Source: Acanthaster planci | Lineage: Eukaryota; Echinodermata; Asteroidea; Valvatida; Acanthasteridae | Direction: 5' to 3' | Length of the DNA stretch: 62,000 bases | Assembly (NCBI RefSeq): GCF_001949145.1 | Contig: NW_019091447.1 | Span: forward strand, 729,414-791,413 | Shown here: positions 35,996 to 47,470 of the stretch, one piece after another | How the letters are laid out: each line of letters begins with the position of its first letter | Numbering within the stretch: position 1 is the first letter of the stretch | Position numbers and translations under genes: made by a program | The notes under the pieces: generated by a model | The model's database searches: none | Told to the model about the DNA's origin: nothing | Seen by the model: only the letters and a program-made list of their open reading frames with translations

Positions 35996-38900
35996 TTGAT
36001 AAATGTCAACCCTTGTATCATGTGCCTCTCGTGCAAAAAAAAAAACACACACACACTTGTCGCCGGTGATGGCTCTCTGGTCATGAACAGTACCAGGGCT
36101 TATCAACAGCCATTATTTTGTGGTTTGGGGTTGTTATATAGCAATGTTATGAATAATATTCACATCGGGTATTTAGGAAAGCAGCTCAGAAAAAAAGAAC
36201 ACAGCTAGATTCATGTACATGACTGTGCAGTATTGCACAACTCGTAGTTACTGCACCTGCAGTTGGCAAACCGTACGCCTCACCGATAAGTCGGAATTTG
36301 TGGAACGCATACAGCTTGGCCTAGGGAGAAAAACAAAACTTTAAAACCTGATAACCAACAGTCAACAAATAGTTGTCGTTAATGTCAACGATTAAGTTTA
36401 GGAAACCTAGTTATAAGTCAATAATTTGATAGTGTCTACTCATCAATCGCTCCAACAGGCTGATTTCAGTCTGATTTCACACTCTGGCTTTGAACTTTGT
36501 TTTTTTTTTCTTGCTGCAGAATTATCACACCAGAACTTTTGATCGGAGTGCCGAATATTTCATTATTTAATTTTCAGCGAGGGTCACTCTCAGTATTCGG
36601 TGTGGGGGAAGGTGCATATAGCATGCGTAGCTCATGGTTGTTTTCTGGTTTTGTGTAATTTTGTTCTTGTTTGTTTGCTTTCTGTGTCTTCTATGACATG
36701 GATATATTTTTATATTTTGTTGGTCTTTGTAATGCTCTGTTGATCTTTTAAAAACGGTGAAGCATGATTTGAAAAAAAAATCTGTTGAATTTAATTGATA
36801 TGAGTTGACTTGGGCTGTTTTCCAACACTCGTCTTGGCTCCGTCGGTTGCCGTCGGAGGCTTCAACTTTTTTTCTTTTTTCTTTTTTTTTTGGGGGGGGG
36901 GCTATTTTTTCACTTCCTGACTTTGAGGTTGTAAGTGCAATAGTAAGTCTGATAGTGCCACAAACCATCAAGTACGATGCAAAAGAGGCAAACATTACAG
37001 TACTTCAATTTAAGTTAAACGCTTCAGGCCCACAATCAAGGATTGGTTTCCCGCATGAAGCCTGAGACGGAGACGGAGTTGAGTATCGGAAAACGGCCTT
37101 GACTTGCCATTGTTTGGATCATGCCGATAATGATGTAAATCGCGTTCAGGCCTGTGATTATGTCCTTGAAGAATTTATTGTAGAGTACCTAACCAGAAAT
37201 ATGTCCATTTGCCAAGTATGACTTCAAAAAAATAAACATCGTGCATCAACTCAAGCTAGCTACATGTAGCTACACGTAAGTAGAGACATGGAGGTAGAGA
37301 TGAGGCAAGTTCCTTTCCCTGTTAGAGTGCGCCCTCTATCTACAGGTTCCGTTTATTTTGTGGTCTTGTCACCCGAATTATCGAAAACAGTGTAAAATAA
37401 TGACTGTAGAACCAGACTACAAGGAGCTGTTGTCGAATTCGAACAGTTCAGTTCGTTAATCGCTTTGAAGCTGTCTTGTGTCAATGGTTTACGTCCGTCT
37501 ACGGTTTCTTTCACGGAAATGTGACGGGTGTCTCGCATTTAAGGTAATGTCAGTAAACCTCTACTTTTATCATTTCTCAAAAGTACCATAAAACTGTCGG
37601 AATTATTAGAGAATGAAATGGAAGCTGGCCAGTTGCGGGCAGGCGGGCGGTGCCAGCGTAGCCAGCCGTTCATCTGATTTGGTCACCGGCCATGCATGGC
37701 AGGCGCCTGCCATGGCCATATGGCTGCGATGTCAGCAGACTCGTGCATGATGATCATATCATTTTGTGAATGCCCGTGGCCATGATGTCGATGCACATGT
37801 ACGCCTGGATTAGCCTATATTCAATCTCGGCGTAGACATGGTAGATGGGCATGATGAGTGGGACCCCAGGCCATGGTTCTGGGGGGGTAGGGTGAGAGGG
37901 CATGAAGGGTTAATAGGGAACAGTTAATTCATACCATGTAGGCCTAAGGCTTAAAAATTTTGTGTATAACTTAATGGTCCGCAGGCTGAGACTCATGCTG
38001 GGCACGAATCGCGTAGAGATTTGGTACCTGGCGCGGGTATATAAGCGCACGGCCATGACAGCTGTGTAACGTGCGGTCGCTGTCTACATGTACACACTAT
38101 TATACATCTTCTATCCCAGTGCTCTGTTCGGTCACATGCTGATTATTATTGTGCCTCACTTTCCCACAGTCGCTCTCTTAATTTATACCCTGTCATGCCC
38201 GTTCCTGCATTGGCACTCTATGGTCTGGTGAGGTACTGCGAACCGAGGAAAAGGCAGAGCTGAGCCGAGTTTCAGGGTTAGTTGGAGCCTTAAACTTAGA
38301 GGCAAGAGAGAGGATTTTGCCCACTGTTTCTGTAAACTGATTGTAGAACAAACACCTGTTAGGAAGCACCTACATGCATGAATAAATATAGCAGTCATAA
38401 CCCAAATATCCAGTTTGAATTGGCTCAATTGGTCAGTTGTCCATTGCCCCCACTGAGACTGTTCGCATGTGATATGCATGTGAGTGGGCCCAGGTGCCTA
38501 ATGGTAGTCTGCCCTGCATCCAATCTGCTCCCTTGGCCTTCTTATTAGACCACTCATAGGATGGCCGAGGCCCTACTTGGGGTACGACCTCTTCCCAAGT
38601 CACCTGAGGAAAGTGTCCCCCAGGTAGACGGCAGTGGAGGTGACATATCAGGGGATGAACATGCCCTTTCACGGTACTATATGCCAACTTGCTCATTGGG
38701 CATAAAGAACACGAGTTACATGGTACAAATACCCCCACCGGCCTGAGAAATGTGGGCTTCGTCGTGGAGCGTGGCAGACAAACCCCACAGTTCTCGGGGT
38801 AGGACACAACCTCATATTGAAATGAACACATAGTGACTTAGAAATAACCTGGAAACATTTTGATTGATGTGTGCATGTGCTTGGCAATCAACATGTGTCC

Positions 38901-39675
38901 TTTTGAGGTTACATACTGGCACATGAGCTTGGGGCATACACACGTGAGCAGTGCGTAGTGACTATTGGCACCCAACACATGCAAAACTGAGCAAAAGGAC
39001 ATGCATACACAGCGCATGGGCTAGACTTGCTGTGGAATATTGTTTGAAAAGGGCAGTAAAGTTGAAGAGTCTAAACAGAATCGACTGATATTTGTCCTTG
39101 AAATGGTCCTGAATTATCCAATTGTTTCAGCTCATTTACCGGCATTTTACATTAAACACAGATCTTATTGCTATGGACTTAAAATGTTTACAGTGAGAAC
39201 TCATTCATTCCATGCTTATTTTGTCATGATCCTGGCATTTTATCTTGTTTTTTTGGTTATTTTCAAGTTTTTATTTTCTGCAGGTCTGAAAGGCAGTGAA
39301 GGAGCCAAAGTCTGTTCTACATGTAAACCATGTAGCTACCGGTGTGGCAGGCATTGAATAAGGATCTCTCTTCATGCTCTTGGGAGCTTTTCTAAAATTG
39401 TTAAAACTGTTGAGTTTGTATTCTGCTGAGACTTCAAGCGGCTCATCTCATGAGTAGTTCATTTGAACATTCAGCTGCAAGACATCAGTTACCACGCGGG
39501 TGAACATCCAAGAACATGTTTGTGGGTGCGTAATAAGACTCATTTGCTACTCATTGTTCTTACACCGTGCATGGAAGTAACATAACTGCTTGCAACCTGT
39601 CATCAACACCTGATGTTGGAACACGAAACCTACAGGGAATATTTTTGCGATCAACACAACTTTGCTTCATAAAAG
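35996..39675. other. Intergenic, upstream of FZR1
   Basis: It contains the second copy of the 239-bp inverted-repeat element (36929-37098), a T-run followed by a G-run near 36880, and probably the FZR1 promoter and 5' UTR. A TTTTCTGCAG acceptor-like site at about 39284 could begin a 5' UTR exon. The open frames at 38433-38831 (minus) and 39040-39357 (plus) have no recognised domain. Confidence 0.5.
36929..37098. mobile_element. Partial, inverted copy of the EBP2-intron MITE
   Basis: Read on the minus strand from 37098, the sequence follows the element at 21003: GGCC, then TTTTCCGATACTCAACTCCG, TCTCCGTCTCAGGCTTCAT, GATTGTGGGCCTGAAGCG, and CTCTTTTGCATC. The similarity stops near 36929, so the other terminus is lost. 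The two copies differ by scattered substitutions and small indels, which indicates age. Confidence 0.75.
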
Positions 39676-42600
39676 ATGGACCAAGAATATCAGAAACGAC
39701 TGTTGAGACAACAGAATGGTGAAGGATCAGTTGGATCACCAACGTTGATGGTAAGTACATGTACATGTACAATGTAGTTAAGTCATTGTTACAATTCTGT
39801 GGGATTAACATTAAACTACCGGACCAGGGAGTATGCAGAATATTCTAAGTTTGATCACTTGTGGGAAGAGTTTGTTGAATAAAAGAGTTGGGTTAATTTA
39901 TTGGGTGGTGGGAAATTGTACATTCTGTAAGTCTGTGTGTGTACAGTTGTAAAAGATGTATATATGGGTTACCTTTTTTGTTCTTGGCTTAATTTGATTC
40001 AACAAATACGTGAACTGAAACTGTATGGTTGATGTATTCCATTGGACATTAATACAAGGTTAACAGATGAAGAAACTTGAATAGAAATGAGAATGCAATA
40101 TACATATATCTTAGCAAGAACATACATTTGTACATGTATGAATTTAGATTGTAGTAATCCATGTTATTTCTGCCTGTTCACCACAGCCACCATCTCCTGG
40201 GCAGGCTGCCTCACCTAATAAAGACAGATACAGCGACAGGTAAGGACAGCAAAGGATGCTGATGTTTGATTTCAGCAAAAAATCTGGAATTTTCACTGAC
40301 GCCAATGTACCCTTGGAAATAATAACGTTAAACTTTGTCATCTATAGTCTACGTATGATTGTTGGCAGCTGTACACAAATCAATGAATATTTCAACGTGG
40401 GGTTGAAACTCTTGTCCGAAAAGTAGCCTTGGCTTCTGATTTTGTCGGGTTGGCCCTCATCCCTGTTTGATGACATCAGTAAGCTTGAATGGAAGTCAAA
40501 CAATGAGAGTGACGCTGCAATAGACCTGGGTCATTTGGTGTCTTCAAAGATCACGAAAATCATGTAATTAGTACTGATTGTGTCTGCGGTAGCAACTAAT
40601 GTTTTGAAACACCTTTTAATTGGCTGTGATCAACGGATTAGACTAACCTTGTGTTTAGGTTTATACCCAGCCGAGCAGGGACAAACTGGGATGTTGGGTT
40701 CCACTCCAAACAAGACCAGAATGAGGAGTCACAGTCTGCCACACGCAGGGCCAAAGATGATTCTGATGCCAACAAGAGTAAGTTTATTCATGTATGTCTC
40801 AAAACTTTGAACATGAGAATGAGAATGTTCCATGAAGCACACTTTCTTTAATCGCGAGCAGGCAGTATTTGCACTTTGAACAGCCAGAAAAAGACAGGCA
40901 AGTTGTTTTCCCACTTACTGTAATTTACCTGTGCCTAGTGAGTATATATGAGCTACTCAAAAAAGCCACAAGTCTCGATTCTGCTCTGGTTCTGCTCATC
41001 TCGAGGTTATTCAGTAGCCGTGTTATACCGAGCTGGTGTCACTTTTTTCTTTTACAGCCACGGACATGCTCGCCTACCATTGCCTCCTCAAGAATGAGCT
41101 TCTTGGAGCCAACATCGATAAGATCAAAGATCCGCAATGTGAGGACCGTCGGATGGTCAGTCCACAGAAGGCCAAACGTAACCTGTTCCAGTATAGCGTC
41201 CAGGCCAAGAGACCCACCATGGCCAAAAGCGAAGACTCATCTTCCTACTCTCTCTCACCAGTCGGAAGTAAAAGGTCAGTTGGATTGGATTTTCTTTGGA
41301 GTCAGGACAAGTATTCCTGTCAACTATAACACCCAGGGTATGTTTGCCAGATGCTTCCTGGAATCTTCAATCCTCCACTGTATAGAAAAACGTGCATTTC
41401 TAGTACTTCCAATTTCAATGGGCACCCAGCCCCCATGTAAGGTAGTAGTGGCTAGGCTATTCCTCAATCCTGCAAAAACTACCCAAAACTAATGGATTCT
41501 AATGGGTTTTGAAGGATCAGAGAGAGCTAGGGTTAATCCTGGTTATCACAGGTGAGTCCAGAACATATTGAATGAGCCAAAAATAACCAGAATTCAGCTT
41601 GAAGTGAAGTAAATGCAACCACATTCAACAACTAGAATGTACATGGGTCACGTTTTATGGCACTCCGTATATTATAGACAAGTTCATGTCTGAGGGAAAA
41701 GTTAGACTTTAGTTCAACCCTAGGCATTTCTTGGCCTTGACTTCCCAGCGTTTTCCTGTGCATGTTTAGTCTGTTATCTCAGTGTCATAGTGTCTAAAAG
41801 CCAGTCAGAAACAGTACAATTATGTCATTTCTCCAGTTTCTCTGTGAATTTTTTATTCTCAAGATGTTGAGTATTGTTTCTTGCAGCCAAAAGTTGTTAC
41901 TGTCGCCCCGTAAACCGATGCGTAAAATCTCCAAGATTCCCTTCAAAGTCCTTGATGCCCCAGAGCTTCAAGATGATTTCTATCTGAACCTTGTGGATTG
42001 GTCATCAACAAATATACTCAGTGTCGGTCTGGGAACCTGTGTCTATCTATGGAGTGCATGTACAAGTCAGGTACAGAAGCTGAGATTCGTGTAGCAGTTA
42101 AGCTATGTTGTGTTTCAGTTTTGGAAATAAACAAAGGGTAGATTTCCTGGTGTTCAATTGAGTCACGAGTCATGAAAACCAAGTGATAAAAATGAAACTG
42201 AAACATCATTATGCTCTCTATACCAATTGTCTGTTTATTGTAATCCTTGCAGGTGACCAGGCTGTGCGATTTATCAGTTGATGGCGATACTGTCACATCG
42301 GTATCTTGGAACGAAAGGGTTAGTAGGCGATGTGTTGACGTTACTATCAACACATTGATAGTAACGTCAACACATCGCCAACACTTACAGAATACATTGA
42401 AAACAGACGTACCCAACTGTAATGTATACGCTTAGAAATAATTTTTATTTAATCGAGTTTACATTTTACTACATTTCAAGGGAGTTTTTTTACGTGAAAA
42501 AATTGTCTCTGAGCTGCGCCGCTGTTCGCAGCCATCTTGCCTTCTCACGGCATTTGGACCATAACATGGTTTACTGTATAAAGGTGACCCCCTGTAGTGT

Positions 42601-45600
42601 AATGGTATGGTCCGTCTGATCGAGGCAACATGGCTACCATCTTTCGTAATTGTGCGGAGGGTGTTATTTTCGTGAAATAAAATGGCTTTTCCCCCCAAAT
42701 GGTGCCTACTGTTGTTAGCCAAATTGTATTTTAGGCATTATATTGCTATCGAATTGCGTTTCTGTTAACTTAGAATGTGATTTGGGTGTGTTGACGTTAC
42801 TATCATGTGTTGACGCGTGTTGACGTTGTGTTGACGTTAATTAGTACGACCGGTTAGTAGACACTCACTGATATCACAACCACAAATATTTTTGCATGCC
42901 AACTTGTTTGACATAAACATCTTCTCACAGTACGAGCACCCTTCAAAGGAAATGTTGTTTCTTGAGGCTAGCTCGTAGGCAGTGTCTGAAACTGGTTTCC
43001 AGAGCTACGGCTAGGTCTATTGTCTATGCGTTTCCACACATTTCCAATGGCGCAAGACCTAGCTCTAGACAACAGATTCGGATGCAGCCTTAGCCACATC
43101 ATGTTTGTCAAAATGAGATTTCTGCTTTTGCATACATGTTGGTTAGTCTTATCATATTTTACCCTGGAATGTGAACCTTGTTTGATATAGGGCAATCTGG
43201 TTGCCGTGGGAACACACAAAGGACTGGTACAGGTGTGGGACTCATCCACTCAGAAGCGGGTCAACACTCTCAAAGGTCATTCAGCACGAGTAGGTCAGTA
43301 ACAGGACTCAAGACAGGCAGATTCTTGATGCTTTTCAGCAGAAACTCAGTGAATTGTTATCTACAGGAAATTGTTATCTTTAACGGAGATTTTCCTACAC
43401 ATAAATAATTTGGTAAATGAATGGTCGAAGTGATACCTGTTCAGAGAAGTTGAAGGATGCAGCTTCCACAGAAATATTCTTTGGTTACACCATTCCCTTG
43501 CACATCTCCTAAAAGGAATATCTTACATATACTGACTGATGGCAGTTACTAATGACCCACTGGACATGTTAACTCTAACGATCAGAATTTCTGTCCCCCT
43601 GTTTTGTGCTGTCCAGGTGCCTTGGCGTGGAATGCTGATATGTTGTCGTCAGGCAGTAGAGATCGTATGATTCTCCAGCGAGACGTGCGAACGCCAACCA
43701 CTCCGGAGAGACGGCTAGCCGGCCATCGGCAGGAGGTCTGTGGACTGAAATGGTCGCCTGACCACCAGCATCTTGCCTCTGGTGGTAACGACAATAAGGT
43801 ATATAGGAAACAGTGTATATTAATGACTCCTCAAATTGTATGAAGTCCTATAACTGAAAGTGATAGTGTCTTTGTTCTACCTTCCTCAATCCTACAAAAG
43901 CCCTCAAAAACTCAAGTTGATTTTGTTGGCCCAAATGCAACTTTTATAACATTTTATAATGACCAAACTTTGTTTATAATGTGTCCATTTGTCATTATCA
44001 TGCTAACTGATTAAGCTGTGAATTTAACATTATAAACATACATACTTCGCCATGGTTATACTGTTGTTCTATATAAAAACTTGATGTGAGAGTTTGTACT
44101 GTCCTTGAAAGCTCTTGAATGTCCTGGAATTTCAAAAAAAAATTTAAGGCCTTTAAAGGCCTGAAATTTATTAGAGGTCCTTGAAAATTCACTTTCGTGA
44201 TAAAAGTACTAATAGAGGGATTTCACATTAGCGCTGCTTGCGCAAATCTGCGTCAAAACCGAGGCTCTCTGTGTTGAACTTCGTTGCGCGCACCTGCGGA
44301 GTCCACACAGTACATGGAGTATCCGGTTCATAAGTGTGACGCCACTTCAGTTTAAACCACGCCCACTGCATAAGATTCACGACCATCGCTGGTACGTTAG
44401 TTCGCGGTCAATTGTTGTTAATTTTTCTTTTGATTTCACGTGTCGAGTCATCCTGAAAGAGTCTTCCACAAAAATTTGCAGCCTGAAAAGTCTGAATTTA
44501 ACATACCTTTATGTATTTGGTGTCTTGACTCCTTACTTTCAATCTTCTGATCGTATTAAGAATTGAAGCTGACACATACAGCCTTAGGATACAGCCTTAG
44601 GATACATACAGCCTTGTTTTCAAACGCGGAAGTTCGCAGATTGACGCTAAAAGCGTCGTATTGGGATCCCTCTATTCCTGCAGAGTAGTGTGATGATAAA
44701 GGCTTCAGAATATGCCATCAACCAATGAAATTGACCTGCTACATGTGGGTGGGGAAAAAATTCAATGTGGGTGGTCAATCCTGGTCCCAAAATAAGCCAA
44801 CCTTCTCAATTCATTTTAATTGGTACAGATCAAATGTTAAAAGATCCGTATACAAGTCTTCATTATTAAGCCATCAATGTTTGCTGGATTGTTCTTGAAA
44901 ATGGGATTTCTGGACCTTAAACGTCCTTGAATGGTCCCTTAACGTAGAGCTGTTCCAAGTGTACGGACCTTGTGATTTTGAAAACAACACATAAAGAGAT
45001 CAGCTCACGTAAGAAATATGTAAAATTAGGATTCAAGAAGATCTAGATAAAATCAATGATTTTCTTAGACTGTGCATTTTCCAGTGAAGTAATTAAAGTA
45101 ATGACGTGAGTGTTGTCTTGTCTGTAGCTGTTTGTTTGGAACAACTCCAGCCTTACACCAGTCCAGCAGTACACTGACCATCTTGCAGCGGTCAAGGCTA
45201 TCGCTTGGTCCCCCCACCAACACGGCCTGCTAGCGTCAGGAGGTGGCACCGCTGACCGCTGCATCCGATTCTGGAATACACTGACCGGTCAGCCACTCAA
45301 TTCTGTGGACACTGGCTCACAGGTCTGCAACCTGGCCTGGTCAAAACATGACAATGAGTTGGTGAGTATTGTCTTTCTTTGTCCTGAATTTGTCTCTGAA
45401 GATGTTACTTTTCAAATATCGGCAGTGTCTCACATGTATGCAGTGCTCTCACGCAAACGTCAGGATGTTGGACAATCCTATCTCCCCAGGTATTTTCTCA
45501 AGGAACCCTGTGAAATCTTCCAAAATCCTTGACTGTACAAGAAACGAGTGACAAACTATTTACACTTTGTTTCACTTTGTTGACAATTTCCATACCACCG

Positions 45601-47181
45601 TGACTAGAATGTTCTTCCTCAATCCTGCAAAATCCTCCAGAATCTTATGGATTTTGAAGGATTTTGGAGGGTCAGTTTTCCAGAACATACAACCATTTAC
45701 AAACTTCAAACTAACTACATATTTGTGTCTTGTTTGACTACCTGATTACAGGTTAGCACTCACGGTTACTCTCAGAATCAAATCCTGGTGTGGAAGTACC
45801 CATCCTTAGTGGAGGTTGCCAAACTGACTGGACACACCTACCGAGTTTTATACTTGGTAAGACCATTCCACCCCCCTGCTGAACTGTCTAGCCCCACCTC
45901 CTGGTCTCTGCCTCCAGTTCGTGTGAAGTGTGCTGTTAAATTTGCCAATGTTGCCATAGCTTGTGTAACAGCGGAACAAAGATTTTCATATTTCGAGGTG
46001 AACTCAAGACAACAGTAAACCACGCAGTGGTTTGTTTCAGTTGAATCGAATTCTGTACATGTACTGTATGTTCACGTGGTTAGGGTTACATGGGGAGATC
46101 TGTTGCTCCGTTTTGCACAGCTTATTTGGGGTCCTCTGATTTCCATTTGGCAACTTGTATTTCCCAAATTGTTTCCGTTTTGGAGCCCTCCCCTTCCTCC
46201 ATGGGATTTTATCGGAATAGAAAACTGAGAGACTCTCTTGAAATGGTGGGTCAAAAGCTGCTTTCACAGATTTCTTGATTTGAACTCAGAAATTAATAGT
46301 TGGGGAATCCAATCAAGTTGAGATGAAAGGCTTTGTTGTGAATGGTGAAAGTTGGCCAGTATTTGATCAGATACTGCTAGACTCCATGCTGTAAGAGCTG
46401 TTGTGATTTCATTGGACAGGCCGTTTCACCGGACGGGGAGGCCATCGTAACTGGAGCTGGGGATGAAACCCTGCGATTCTGGAATGTCTTCAGCAAATCA
46501 CGATCATCCAAGGTCAGAGGTCAAAAGCGTCACCACTCACATTCACTCTCTGTGCAGATTCAGCTGAAAATTGCACCCATTTGTTCTCCTCTATTCACAA
46601 AGAAACTTGGCATTTAGAGTGTTGTTTCTAAGGCTTGTTTGCTGCCATCTACAGTCTGTGCGTAGTAACCCCAGTGGCATTGAATGTTTCATTTGCTATG
46701 GAGGAATTTCTGTCACATGATTTATGACAGTCAGCATTGTCAGCGTTCAGTTTACACAGATGTGCATGAAGTCTCTCAACATTCTGGCATACGTGTAATG
46801 GCCAATAAAAAAGATGCATTCGCCTCCGCGGACATGGTACGCTTCCTAAATACCTCAGCCTGTCGTGCTATGTCAAGTGAAAAACCTCTGTGGGAGAACT
46901 TTCAGAAGTCTCCTTCTCAAAAGTAATTTATGGGATAGATGAAGATGTTTTATACACAAAGTCCAATCTAGTCATATGTCCTGAGGAAAGGCAAAATGAT
47001 GAAGACAGGCAGTTTCAACATGGTACAAGAAAGGACAAGCAAAAAATTTGTTGTTAGTTGAAACCTTGTTCAAAGTGATTGATTATGCCAGACATATTTG
47101 GACAGATGTCTAACTCTTTGATCTGATTATTTTTGGCAGGAATCCAAGTCTGTCTTGAATCTGTTCAACCACATCAGGTGA
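39676..47181 (+). CDS. FZR1: FZR1 (Cdh1/Fizzy-related), APC/C co-activator
   Basis: Twelve exons: 39676-39750, 40187-40239, 40659-40777, 41058-41274, 41887-42070, 42253-42318, 43191-43293, 43617-43798, 45128-45361, 45752-45856, 46420-46512, 47140-47181. All phases agree; 490 aa against about 493-496 in human. The protein binds the anaphase-promoting complex and selects D-box and KEN-box substrates in late mitosis and G1. Seen in order: an N-terminus starting MDQEYQKRLLRQQ, the C-box DRFIPSR (42-48), LAYHCLLKNELLGA, a Ser-Pro-rich linker, SPRKPMRKISKIPFKVLDAP, seven WD40 repeats (LVDWSS.., VWDSSTQKR.., GHRQEVCGLKWSPDHQ, WNTLTGQPL.., LTGHTYRVLYL, AGDETLRFW), and the C-terminal Ile-Arg tail that docks on APC3. 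Exon 6 uses donor GTTAGT and exon 7 GTCAGT; both are weaker than average. The last exon is only 42 nt. Confidence 0.97.
41332..41535. repeat. Dispersed repeat copy in FZR1 intron 4
   Basis: Shared words with the stretch at about 45470-45685 (intron 9) include CCAGGTAT, GAATCTTC, ACTGTA, TTCCTCAATCCTGCAAAA, TAATGGATT and TTTTGAAGGAT in the same order. A shorter match begins near 43880 (TTCCTCAATCCTACAAAA). It has no coding capacity. Confidence 0.55.
42327..42851. mobile_element. Insertion next to the FZR1 exon 6 donor, 9-bp target duplication
   Basis: GGTTAGTAG occurs at 42318-42326 and again at 42852-42860. The ~525 bp between begin with a perfect hairpin (25-bp arms 42326-42350 and 42355-42379, loop CACA). 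They end with several copies of GTGTTGACGTT, including GTGTTGACGTTACTATCA again at about 42788. There is no transposase frame. A 9-bp duplication fits Mutator-like elements, but the ends are not clean inverted repeats, so the class is uncertain. Confidence 0.65.
44211..44676. mobile_element. MITE-like element in FZR1 intron 8
   Basis: The left end AATAGAGGGATTTCACATTA and the right end ..ATTGGGATCCCTCTATT are inverted repeats (AATAGAGGGAT shared exactly). Subterminal GCGCTGCTTGCGCAAATCTGCG is echoed in inverted form by CGCAGATTGACGCTAAAAGCG near the right end. The length is about 466 bp with no coding capacity. A short duplication (TA) is possible but not decisive. Confidence 0.7.
45470..45690. 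repeat. Dispersed repeat copy in FZR1 intron 9
   Basis: Related to the stretch at 41332-41535. This copy contains a near-palindrome (AAAATCCTCCAGAATC and GATTTTGAAGGATTTTGGAGG), which suggests a hairpin-forming element. Confidence 0.55.
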
Positions 47182-47470
47182 ATGAGGCAGAGCCATCACT
47201 GGGGTTCAAACAGGTGAAAGAGGCAGAGCCATCACTGGGGTGCAAACAGGTGAAAGAGGCAGAGCCATCACTGGGGTTCAAACAGGTGAAAGAGGCAGAG
47301 CCATCACTGGGGTGCAAACAGGTGAAAGAGGCAGAGCCATCACTGGGGTGCAAACAGGTGAAAGAGGCAGAGCCATCACTGGGGTGCAAACAGGTGAAAG
47401 AGGCAGAGCCATCACTGGGGTGCAAACAGGTGAAAGAGGCAGAGCCATCACTGGGGTTCAAACAAGGCAA
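47175..47470. repeat. 36-bp minisatellite, 8 copies, overlapping the FZR1 stop codon
   Basis: The unit is GAGGCAGAGCCATCACTGGG, then GTGCAAACAGGTGAAA. Eight copies start every 36 bp from about 47183. The only recurrent variation is G or T in GT(G/T)CAAACAG, plus AATG for AAAG in the first unit. The FZR1 terminal codons (ATC AGG TGA) supply the CAGGTGA of the first unit. Every unit therefore also carries a CAG|GTGAAA donor-like word. Because 36 is a multiple of three, several frames stay open, giving false ORFs on both strands. Confidence 0.95.

Noticed and set aside
40869-41492. 207-codon plus-strand open frame
   Set aside because: It overlaps FZR1 exon 4 in a different frame and runs into both introns. 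The FZR1 frame has clear homology and splice sites.
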